From: Chaetoceros tenuissimus
Lineage: Eukaryota; Bacillariophyta; Thalassiosirophyceae; Chaetocerotales; Chaetocerotaceae
DNA length: 64,000 nucleotides
NCBI GenBank assembly: GCA_021927905.1
Contig: BLLK01000047.1
Coordinates: 1-64,000 of the forward strand
Direction of reading: 5' to 3'
Positions 30,589-40,283 of the stretch are shown in pieces. The position numbers were made by a program, and so were the translations under genes. Within the stretch, counting starts at the first letter, position 1; each line of letters starts with the position of its first letter. The notes below the pieces were generated by a model. That model was given only the letters and a program-made list of their open reading frames with translations. It did no database searches and had not been told where the DNA came from.

Positions 30589-32563
30589 TTATCGAAAACG
30601 TCGAGTGATTCTCCAATCACTTGGATCTGGACGTGGGCAACCGTGCTGTTCAAGATAAGATAGCCAATGATTTCATCTGAACATTGATGATCGGTTGGAA
30701 TCTGTTCATATTCACCATCTAGACCAGCTTCAGAAAAGCAGCGTGCATATGTTTCCTTTGACCAAGGACAACCGTTTTCGTGGGCATATTTCAATATCTC
30801 GAGATTATCTCCCTCTACCGCTTCATTGCAAACATTTTCATCCCATGGGCATCCGTTACATCTCAACCAAAGGAGGAGTTTGAGATCACATTCTACAACA
30901 GCTCTTGCACAAGCGCTTGGATGCCATGGATAACCGTTACTTCGGAGCAGTTTTATGGTGTTAATTGGATCGTCATTATTTGAGATAGCACCCACATATA
31001 ATTCTTCATCAAAAGGAATGTCATTGTCAATACAGAACTGAATCATATCAAGATCTCCACTGCTGACTGCGTTAAAGAAGGTATGATCATCCAATGAATA
31101 TCCCTCTGATCTAAGCCATCTTAGCACTTCAAGATTATTACCATATGCCGCAGAGGCGCACGTGTCTTTATCAAAAAAGAACCCTTGAGTTCTCATCCAT
31201 TTCATTATTTCAATATTACCTTGGCCTACAACGTTTTCTATATTGACACTTGTATCCAAAGGACATCCATTAGACACACACCATTTTAATGCCTGAAAGT
31301 TTGCATTATAAATAGCTGCTGAAGTTGTTTCTTCGCTCCATGGCGCTGAGTATTCTCGTAGTAATTGCAACAGTTTACAATCTAGATCGTGATCATCACA
31401 AGACATGGCAAAACAACAGATATCGTTGTTTCCCATGGGACATTTTTGTGCAAGGCAATACTCAACTACTTCAAAATGATGTTTTTGAAGTGCAACTTTT
31501 AGAGAATCTCTGCTCCATGGGCAACTATTTGATTTCAAATATTTCAAAGCTTTCAGATTGCCAGTTTTTGCTGCTGCTTCGCAACAACTCTCACCCCAAG
31601 GAATACCATGTTAATGTAACCATTGTAGAAGTACTACAACCTTGTCATGGTCACTTATTTCAATTGCATTCGTACAAATTTTGGGGTCTTCATGGGGACA
31701 TCCATTTTCCAGCAGGTATTGAAGTAATGCGATATTTCCACTTGGTGCTGCATTACAAAAAGTATGTTCACTCCATTGCATCTCTTTGCTTTTCAAATAT
31801 TTGACAAGTTTGATGCTCCCACTTTTTGCTGCATTATTCATTATATCCTGGTAGACAAGGTTGAACCTTGCAATATCTACCCCCCCCATTCAACAATTGC
31901 AAACTTGCCAAATCTTGCTGCGGTCATCAAGACAAAATCTCCATAATGACCATTTGAAAATGGAATAAATTTGTTTCTATATAACCATTTTAAAATAGCC
32001 AATTGATCATATGTAGCAGCAGTCTCTAGAATATTAAACGTTTCTGATTTAACATCGACATCTTTTCCTATTAGAAACTTCAACATCTCTAAGCTACCAT
32101 GTTTGACTACGTCTTGAAGGACACCACCTTCTACGTAAAGCAATGTTTTCTTCAAATCTACTCCCATGGCGAGGCCAATTTCTACGATATCTACTTTCCC
32201 TTTTCTAACGGCTTTCCTGACTAATTGTTCCTGAAACTTTTCGGGTGCTTTGAAGAAGCAATATTCGGCCAGCTCGAATGAAAACGACGCGGCTGCTGCT
32301 GTAGTAAACTTATTCCTTCCAATTGCAAGTTGGCAATCCATTTTATGTGCAAATTTATCTTCAATGACATCCATTGTGAGATAATTAAAGCAAAAGTCTT
32401 TGGATACCGGTGCAACGAAGCAGTAATTTCCTTTACCAACAAAACTAAAGATATTCTTCATTACTTCACTAGGTAAGTCATTCATAGTTGCAGATGGCTC
32501 GAGGGGCTCAACAGAATTGCTGCCGACGTCTTCAAGTCTCATTCTCTTTCTTGCTGGAGTCAT
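30589..32563 (-). pseudogene. F-box/ankyrin gene with three lesions (copy 8)
   Basis: The start MTPARKRMRLEDVG and an F-box-like segment are intact (32563-31877). Three separate breaks follow: a frameshift at a run of eight G on the minus strand (about 31880-31887), an in-frame TAA near 31615 where relatives have Glu (WLH-stop-HGIPW instead of WLHEHGIPW), and a 4-bp duplication near 30655 that shifts the conserved CPRPDPSDW tail out of frame. Between lesions all ankyrin-type units are present, so inactivation is recent. An upstream CGTCATTGG (32688) matches the family box. Confidence 0.85.
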
Positions 32564-33179
32564 TATCTAGTTTATTGAACTTTGTTCAGCACAGGACTGC
32601 TCTTTTGTTATGTATGAAAAATTGAAAATCTAATAGAGGAGTCTATGATCTATGAATTCTCTTCAGTTGTCCTCCTGACTCCACTCGTCATTGGATTCTA
32701 ATGAAAGAGAAATTGACTAAAATAGAAAAAAGATTTACGAAATATTGCTATCTTTAATTAGAAACATTCAACAAAACCACAAACACCTAGCTAGACTAGG
32801 TTTATAAAAAGTGAAGTTGAGTGTTGAGTCCGTCGCATCAAATGGAAAGTGGAAATCAAAGTAGGGGCACGCAAGATGTGAAGTTGAAGTCAAATGTCGA
32901 AATGACTAAATGGGAAGCTATTTTACTCAATCAAAAGTGAGGCTCTTTTGAAAGGATTTGGTCGTGATGAAAGAGAAAAGATTTTTGCCTTGTGTGGAGA
33001 GTTGAAGTAGAAGATTTGAGATTACGTCGTGTATAAAGCTGAGAACCAAAGCTGGCATCCAGAGCTGACAACCGTTCGTGCATAAATTGCGTCGTGCATA
33101 ATTCTTGACTGACACTTCTTGGTTTTACTATATGCCATAATTTACAATATTTCATACATTGAATCCTAAATATATCAAG
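32564..33179. other. Intergenic region without recognisable gene
   Basis: 616 bp, AT-rich. It separates the ankyrin cluster from the interrupted secreted-protein gene and holds the presumed promoters of both. No convincing ORF or RNA gene seen. Confidence 0.4.
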
Positions 33180-33276
33180 ATGAAGTTCCTAATCAAAAGC
33201 ATTACTATGACTATCCTCCTTGTTTCCAACTCGTATGCGGAGATGGAAACCAAGTCCAGCAACGCAGTGCGTTTGT
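33180..33276 (+). pseudogene. 5' part of a small secreted-protein gene, split by a copia element
   Basis: The ATG at 33180 opens a frame with a typical signal peptide (basic MKFLIKSITM, hydrophobic TILLVS, small residues NSYA before the likely cut). The frame runs into the LTR and stops at 33294-33296. The other part resumes right after the 3' LTR at 39923 in the same frame and ends at TAG 39965-39967. Ignoring the insertion, the product is about 45 residues, or longer if the 3' side is spliced. Confidence 0.6.
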
Positions 33277-33428
33277 TGAGAAAATCCCACTGTTAGGTTG
33301 GTAGATTATGAGAACCCGAATTCTTCACCCGAATTCTGTTGGAGAATTCTTCTATGTTTTTGATCAGAACTTTACATATTTTACATAACATAATTCTTAT
33401 TTTGATACGAAACAACTCTATCTTTTCA
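33277..33428 (+). repeat. 5' LTR of copia element
   Basis: 152 bp, begins TGAGAAAATC and ends TCTTTTCA. By eye identical to the copy at 39771-39922. TTGT lies directly before it. Confidence 0.9.
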
Positions 33429-33837
33429 GTTTATCAATACCCAATAGCTCTAACCAAGAAAGAAATTTAAGTAAGTGAATATTTGTTTGACTAGTGACAG
33501 TTTGGTGTGATTATACCTCGCATGTGCTTCGGCCTCTGCAATGAAGGTGCACAAACTGATGACATATAAAACGAGGTCCGAATATGAAACGGATAATGGA
33601 AAGTACTTGTGTTATACAACACAGTACACCTTGGCTCACGGATGGAAAGAACCTCTCTATTTAAACCTTATGTTTATAGAGAGCCCAACCAATAGCTTAG
33701 AACTCAGTCTGATCAACTGGAGTTATGGTTGGGAGCTCAGCAGAAGCCTATGGAGCAAGTAACCGTGTGAGCATTCCTATGGAATGAAATCAAAATATTT
33801 TGCTAATAAAATTTTCCAAATTTACCAAATAAATAGA
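33429..33837 (+). other. Leader region of the copia element
   Basis: Between 5' LTR and gag. It should hold the primer-binding site directly after 33428; I could not assign the primer tRNA. A 73-codon open stretch at 33541 is not recognisable. Confidence 0.4.
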
Positions 33838-35277
33838 ATGGATGATATTCCAACTTTCACTGCATTTGTGCAAAATGTTCTAGGCGTAGCCGTTGTAAGA
33901 GCTCGCACTGAACTTGTTGCTTATATTCCAACATTTAGACGATTGATGACAATCTCAGAAGAAGACATTGATAGATTCATTTCACAAGTCCATTCTTCCA
34001 ACTCTGGTCGCGCTGCTGCTCAGCGTATTGTGTATGGGCCTGCTTTGGCTGCGAATCTTAAGGCATTATCTTTCACTCTTAAAGATAGAGCAAGCTGTAA
34101 TGCTCTCTACGATGCTGCAGGTCTTGCTGCCTTGGATCAAGCCCAGTTAGCTCTCATGCAGAATTATCGTGACCAAGCACTACAAGATAAAGATAATGAT
34201 GATGCTGTAACTCTACCAGATATCGATGTGCCAAAGTTTACTACAGACAATTATGATGATTTTATGGCTAAATTCCTAACTGTCGTCTCACGTACAAAAG
34301 GTGTACATGGCGTATCTATCGATTACATTATTCGTCAAGCTGATGGAAATTTCAATGACATTCATCCAACTCGAAAGTTGAAGATGAGAGCATGTTTGGC
34401 CAGAAGAGGTCCGAAATTCCAAGAAGACTCCAAGACTCTCTTCGGCTTGTACCTCCAGTACATTGGTACAACAGGACATGGAGCAAATCTTGTGAAACAG
34501 TTTCAACCTCGTCATCAAGGCTTTAATTTGCACTTTGCTTTTGTTAATCACTTTGCAAATGCTACACACCTTCAAAACAAAGCAGCTCAAGCTGCAACAG
34601 ACTTGACTAAACTGAATTACTCTGGAGATAAGATGCGCTTCAAAATGGAAGATTATTATAATCGTATGACACAGTGTTTCAATGACTTAGCAAATGGTGG
34701 TGCCCAGTATGCTTTGAATGATCACCAGAAGATCCAGGCTTTCTGTCAGGGATTGAAGAATATCACTGCAATCAGATACCATGTGGATGCAAAGCAGGCA
34801 TGGGATGCCATTCAAGGACCAAAAGATTTCGACACCTATTACAATTTGTTCTCGTCTAAACTTCAACAATATCGTACTTTGGCGGGAGATGGATCACATA
34901 CTGACAATAGACGAATTAATAATGTTGATACAGGAGGTAGAGGCAGAGGACGTGGTGGACGATTTGGAAGAGGAGGTGGCAGAGGTCGTGGTCGTGGCCG
35001 TGGTAGAGGTAGAGGCTCTTACCACAATAATAATCCTTACCACAATTCCCCAGGTCTTCCTAACTTTACTGCAGAGGCTAGGAACTACCCTCAAGAGATG
35101 TTTTCCAAGATGTCCAAAATGCAGAAGGCTGCTGTACAACAAGCGAAAATCGATAATGGGTGGAAAGATGGCCGTACACCACCTGATGGCTTTACTGTAA
35201 ATGGTGACGGTTATGCCATTCCTTCCCCGAGCATTGTTGCTGCGATTCAGTCTCAAATGAATATTAGACACTGCTGA
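33838..35277 (+). CDS. Copia Gag-like protein
   Basis: The probable start is MDDIPTFTAF at 33838 (frame open from 33784). About 480 residues: a helical capsid-like region, then an RGG/GRGRG-rich stretch (33936-35020 downstream part, about residues 360-400) that probably replaces the zinc knuckle for RNA binding. The frame stops at TGA 35275; a coding-like continuation (Pro-rich LPPPPPPPPAAPPIPG) lies in another frame from 35271 to 35492, suggesting a one-base lesion or a programmed shift. Confidence 0.75.
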   Translation: MDDIPTFTAFVQNVLGVAVVRARTELVAYIPTFRRLMTISEEDIDRFISQVHSSNSGRAAAQRIVYGPALAANLKALSFTLKDRASCNALYDAAGLAALDQAQLALMQNYRDQALQDKDNDDAVTLPDIDVPKFTTDNYDDFMAKFLTVVSRTKGVHGVSIDYIIRQADGNFNDIHPTRKLKMRACLARRGPKFQEDSKTLFGLYLQYIGTTGHGANLVKQFQPRHQGFNLHFAFVNHFANATHLQNKAAQAATDLTKLNYSGDKMRFKMEDYYNRMTQCFNDLANGGAQYALNDHQKIQAFCQGLKNITAIRYHVDAKQAWDAIQGPKDFDTYYNLFSSKLQQYRTLAGDGSHTDNRRINNVDTGGRGRGRGGRFGRGGGRGRGRGRGRGRGSYHNNNPYHNSPGLPNFTAEARNYPQEMFSKMSKMQKAAVQQAKIDNGWKDGRTPPDGFTVNGDGYAIPSPSIVAAIQSQMNIRHC

Positions 35278-35492
35278 CCCCTGGTGCTGGTACACCACTT
35301 CCACCACCACCACCGCCTCCGCCAGCTGCTCCTCCTATTCCTGGAACCATCACTACCAATAATGCAGGTCAAGCTTTTGGCTCGTCTGCATCAAGGGGAG
35401 GAAATGGTGATGCTTCTAGTATTATTTCTACTGTCAATGGTCGGGCATACAATGGACATGTGTATGATGCGAACGGTAATAGAATCTCCTGA

Positions 35493-38400
35493 ATGATATG
35501 CCAGTTGTTACTGATGACTGGCCTATTTCTCTTGTTCCGTAGACTGTTTCGGGAACTATTGCTTCGTTCCACTTGTACTCCAACTCATGCAATTAGAGCG
35601 TTCATTACAACTACCATCTCTGCAACTAGATCATCCTTTGATATTGAATCCTTTGTGCATCCTACTTTGACTGCAAATGAACATCAGCGTGGTACGAGAC
35701 TTGGTATCGACTCATGGGCAGATACAAATTGTGCTGGAAAACATGCCTTTGTCGAAGAGTTTGTTGTTGACAAGTTTGTTACTGCTGGTGGATTCAGTGC
35801 TTCACTTGGAACCATCCCAGATTTACCCATTGCAAATGTGCTCTACGCTTATGATACTGATGATAGCAAGACATACATCATCGAATGCAATAACTCAATA
35901 TACCTTGGTGATAGGATGGATGACTCTTTGATGAATCCGATACAGGCGGAAGAGTCTGATGTAAGGGTTGATACGAGACCTAAGCGATATTACTCTGATC
36001 CACATGCACAAACCATAAGTTTTCCCTGTGGTACCATGATTCCTGTAGAATATGATGGGGCACTGCCGTTCATTCCTATTCGTCGTCCTACTGCTGATGA
36101 AATTCATATCTGTCCAAGACTTGTCATGTCAGCTAAGTTCCCTTGGGATCCTAGTGTTCCTGGTGGTAACTTCTCTCAGCCAAGATCTGTATTCTCTACT
36201 TCTTCAAGTATCCTTGATTCAGTGCAAGATGATCCAGTTGGATCTTCTCTCATGTCACTGCATCTGCTATCTGCTGTGTAATCAACTTCTGTACTCCATC
36301 CACATGAGGATACCTTTAAGTCATTACAAGCGATGAATTCGTATAAGAGCAAAGAAAGTATCAGTCCTGAGGAGTTGGCACGGTTGCTCAAGATCGGCTT
36401 GAAGACTGCCCAGAGAACTTTGCAGGCAACCACTTCGAAATTCATTAGAACTACTGGTGCTCTCTCTCGGCGTTTCAAGACTGACAAGGTTCAGCTCCGA
36501 TATAAACAATTGTCTAGAATCTTCGGCAAGTTTTATTGTGACTATCTCAAGGTCAATGCTACTTCGATTCGTGGATACAAAGGAGGAGTCATCTATACTA
36601 ATGGACTTGGTTTCTATAAGTTTCTTCCATGTGAAAATGAGACTTCTGAAACTACTGGTAGGACTCTTAGGTACTTCCTGCACGTTGTAGGTCTGCCGTA
36701 TAGTTTGCACTCTGATAACCATGGTAACTTCAAGGATGGACTCTTCAAGAGATTGATGAGGAAATTCGGAGTTTACCAGACCTTCACTGAGCCACACTCG
36801 CCATGGCAGAATAGGGCTGAGCCGGCTATTGGAGAGGTCAAGAAATATGCTAGAAAGATTATGATGAGTACTGATACACCTATTCGCCTTTGGTGCTTTT
36901 GTTATGAGTATACTGCTGACCTCTTATCACTTCTGGCAACCGCACTGTTCGATCTCCAGGGGAGAACGCCGTACGAAATGATTATGCACTACACTCCGGA
37001 TATCTCAGAATATGTATCATTTGGTTGGTTTCAGTGGTGTTACTACTTTGATGAGGACTCCAAAAGTAAGAAGATCTGCCGTTGGTTGGGTCCTGCTCAT
37101 GAGGTAGGACAGTCTTTCTGTCACTGGATACTTCTAAGCAACGGAAATTTTATAGCTCGATCATCTGTCATTCCTATACCGGATCATGAGCTAGAGTCTG
37201 ATGAATTAAAGCGCCGTACCAAGATCTTCATGGATTGTATACATGAGAAAATTGGAAATACAAAGGTACCAATCTATAACAATATCTACCCTCAGCGTGT
37301 TTACTATGATGCTTTTGACGACCCTGTCGAGGATGATGAGAGTCAATTACCATATGGCGAAGAACTGCATGAAGCTAAGCTTGAAGATGTCAATGATAGA
37401 TATCTCGAGGCACTTGACAATTACATTAATTCTGAGGTCATCATGCCTGACAAGGATGGTACTGCTGTACTTACCAAAGTGAAAGGTCGTAAGCGTGATG
37501 CTGCAGGTAACCCTGTAGGAGAGGCAAATGAAAATCCTATTCTTGATACCAGAGTCTATGAACTAGAATTTCCAGATGGCAGGATTGAGGAATATGCAGT
37601 CAATATGATTGCAGAGAACCTATTTGAGCAAGCTGACGAGGACGGCTGGGACAGTGGTATCATTGAGGAATTTCTAGACATTCGCAAGGACGATTCTGTA
37701 GCTGTACCCAAAGAACAAGGCACGTACTTTAACAGTGCTGGAGTTGAGAGGAACGTTGTAACAACCAAAGGATGGGAAGTCCAAGTCAAATGGAGAGACA
37801 AGTCTACGAGCTGGATTTCACTTAAAGACGCAAAGGAAGGTGATCCACTAGGTCTAGCTGAATTGGCTGTAGCATTGAAAGTACAAGATGAGCCTGCCTT
37901 TAAGTGGTGGACCAATCATGCCTTGAGACAACGAGCCCGACTGATCTCAAGATTGAAATCAAATGTTATTAGAAAAGGCAAGACTAAGTTTGGGATACAG
38001 GTTCCTGGCACATGGAAGGAAGCTGTCAAGATTGATGAAGCAAATAATAATACGCTCTGGCAGGACGCCATCAATAAAGAAATGGTCAATGCTAAATGTG
38101 CTTTCAAGTTATTGGCTCGAGGAGATAGACCGCCGCCTGGGTACAATGAGATACTGTGCCACTTGGTATTCGATGTCAAGCTGGATATGACTCGAAAAGC
38201 AAGATATGTTGCTGGAGGACACTTAACTAACGTTCCCGCAAATATGACCTATTCTAGTGTTGTCTCAAGAGATACAGTTCGAATCGGATTCCTTGTGGCT
38301 GCTCTTAATGACCTTGATATATTAGCTGGTGACATCCAGAATGCTTTTCTTTCTGCTCCTACGGAAGAGAAAATATTCTTCTATGCAGGAGATGAATGGG

Positions 38401-39722
38401 GTGCTGATAAGGACCGTGTAGTCGTTGTAGTCCGTGCTCTATATGGTCTCAAATCTAGTGCTTTACAATTTCGTAATCATCTTGCCGCAACACTTGGTAA
38501 CAAGCTTGGCTTCAAGTCCTGTCTCGCTGATCCTGATCTATGGTACAAAGCATGCATCGATTCCAATGGAAATGAGTATTACTCATACATTCTCGTATAT
38601 GTTGATGACCTGTTGATTATTGATAAGAATCCAAAGCGATTTATGGAACAGATCCAAGGTGACTTCACTGTCAAGAAGGAGAGCATCGGTCCTCCTGACA
38701 GATACCTAGGAGCTGACATCAGAAAAGTTGAGGATGATGGTGCCAAGCCATTTTGGACTATGAGTTCTAATTCCTATCTTGACAAGGCCATTAAGAACCT
38801 TAAGGCTAAGCTCAAGGAGAGCGGTTTGGAATACAACAAGAAACTTTCTGATCCGAATTACAGTCCAAAGCAACCATTTACTACTGCATCTTATCGACCT
38901 GAACTTGATACTTCTGAAGAATGTACTGATGACCAAGTTACTCTATTTCAGAACCTAATTGGGATATTGCGATGGGCAGTAGAACTTGGTAGGATCGATA
39001 TTGGATATGAGGTATCAGTTTTGTCTAGATATTTAGTTTCACCAAGGACTGGACATCTCTTACAAGCCATTCATGTATTCAAGTTTCTTGACATTCATAA
39101 GGACAACGAGTTAGCCTTTAGACCGAATTTGCCAAATCTAAGTCTCAATTACGAGGAGATCAATGAACAGACAACGTATATGAAGAAGGCATATCCTGAC
39201 GCTGTTGAAGATTTACCTCCTAACGCACCTGTTCCAAGAGGGAAACCATTGTCCATGTATGTGTTCGTGGATAGTGATCATGCTGGTGATAAGATAACTA
39301 GGAGATCCCAGACTGGCATTCTATTATATTTGAATTCTGCTCCAATTATTTGGTATTCTAAGAGGCAAGCGACTGTTGAATCATCTACCTTTGGATCCGA
39401 ATTTGTCGCACTCCGCGTTGCATCTGAATTGATCATTTCTATGAGATATAAGCTTCGTATGATGGGAGTTCCAATTGAGGGTCCGACTCATGTCTTTTGT
39501 GATAATGAGGCTGTTTACAAGAATTCTTCAATTGCTCATTCAACTTTGAAGAAGAAACATAATTCTATTTGTTTTCATCGAGTACGAGAATGTGTTGCTG
39601 CTGGTATCCAAGTTGTACACAAGGTTGACACTGCTGACAATTTATCTGACATTCTAACGAAATCATTGCCTGCTCATATTAGGAAGAATCTACGATCCTT
39701 AATCATGTATATCAGGAACTAA
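35493..39722 (+). pseudogene. Copia pol polyprotein with one in-frame stop
   Basis: One frame covers all of pol. Protease-like GIDSWADTNCAG (about 35700-35745, with DTN in place of the usual DSG). Integrase with Asp in YCDYLKVNA, Asp in LHSDNHGNF and Glu in AIGEVKKYAR. Reverse transcriptase with DIQNAFL and the catalytic YVDDLL (about 38600). RNase H with FVDSDHAGD and the typical SRRSQTG/ESSTFGSEF region. The frame is cut only by TAA at 36279-36281 between protease and integrase. Either this copy is dead, or readthrough or a sequencing error is involved. Confidence 0.85.
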
Positions 39723-39770
39723 CATTGTGATGCGAATTATTGAAATTGAAATTTAAACATTCGAGGAGAG

Positions 39771-39922
39771 TGAGAAAATCCCACTGTTAGGTTGGTAGAT
39801 TATGAGAACCCGAATTCTTCACCCGAATTCTGTTGGAGAATTCTTCTATGTTTTTGATCAGAACTTTACATATTTTACATAACATAATTCTTATTTTGAT
39901 ACGAAACAACTCTATCTTTTCA
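39771..39922 (+). repeat. 3' LTR of copia element
   Basis: 152 bp, appears identical to 33277-33428, followed by TTGTT. Confidence 0.9.
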
Positions 39923-39967
39923 TTGTTGCGTGACGATAAAAAAGCAAAGGCAAGGTTCGTATTTTAG
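39923..39967 (+). pseudogene. 3' part of the interrupted secreted-protein gene
   Basis: Continues the frame of 33180-33276 with a short Lys/Arg/Asp-rich stretch ending at TAG 39965. The GCAAG|GTTCGT at 39950 could be a splice donor, so the true gene may extend further. Confidence 0.5.
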
Positions 39968-40283
39968 CTATCTTGTGTGTGATGGATAAATTGTGGATAC
40001 TACCTTCCTACGTACATAATTATACACATGTTCAAGAAAACATGTGTCTATACCTAAATTAGCTACTCTGACTTCGCCACAAAAACTTTTTGGATTTGGT
40101 TCTACAAAGAAAAAGAAAAGCCCGATGCCATCAAAAAGTCTCATATTTTTAAGAATGTAGTGGGAAAAAAAACAGTTTCTTTTATAAGAACTAGACCATT
40201 TTCTGCAAAAGCAATCCAAAAAATATGGCGGTTGTTTTCTAATTAAAATTTTCAAAATTATTCATCCCATTTCAAAGCTGAAC
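39968..40283. other. Region without recognisable gene
   Basis: 316 bp, AT-rich. Probably 3' untranslated sequence of the large minus-strand gene ending at 40284. Confidence 0.3.

Larger units (their letters stand above)
33277..39922 (+). mobile_element. Ty1/copia LTR retrotransposon, about 6.6 kb, recent
   Basis: Two apparently identical 152-bp LTRs bound gag and pol in copia order (protease, integrase, reverse transcriptase, RNase H). A TTGT(T) duplication flanks the element. A purine-rich tract (GAGGAGAG, about 39763-39770) abuts the 3' LTR as expected for the plus-strand primer. LTR identity implies recent insertion, yet the coding region has frame changes and one in-frame stop. It is inserted in the secreted-protein gene at 33180. 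Confidence 0.9.

Noticed and set aside
33541-33762. 73-codon ORF in the copia leader
   Set aside because: No recognisable domain; it lies in the untranslated leader before gag.
35284-35496. His/Leu-rich ORF after gag
   Set aside because: It is the wrong frame of a Pro-rich coding stretch (CCA/CCT repeats).
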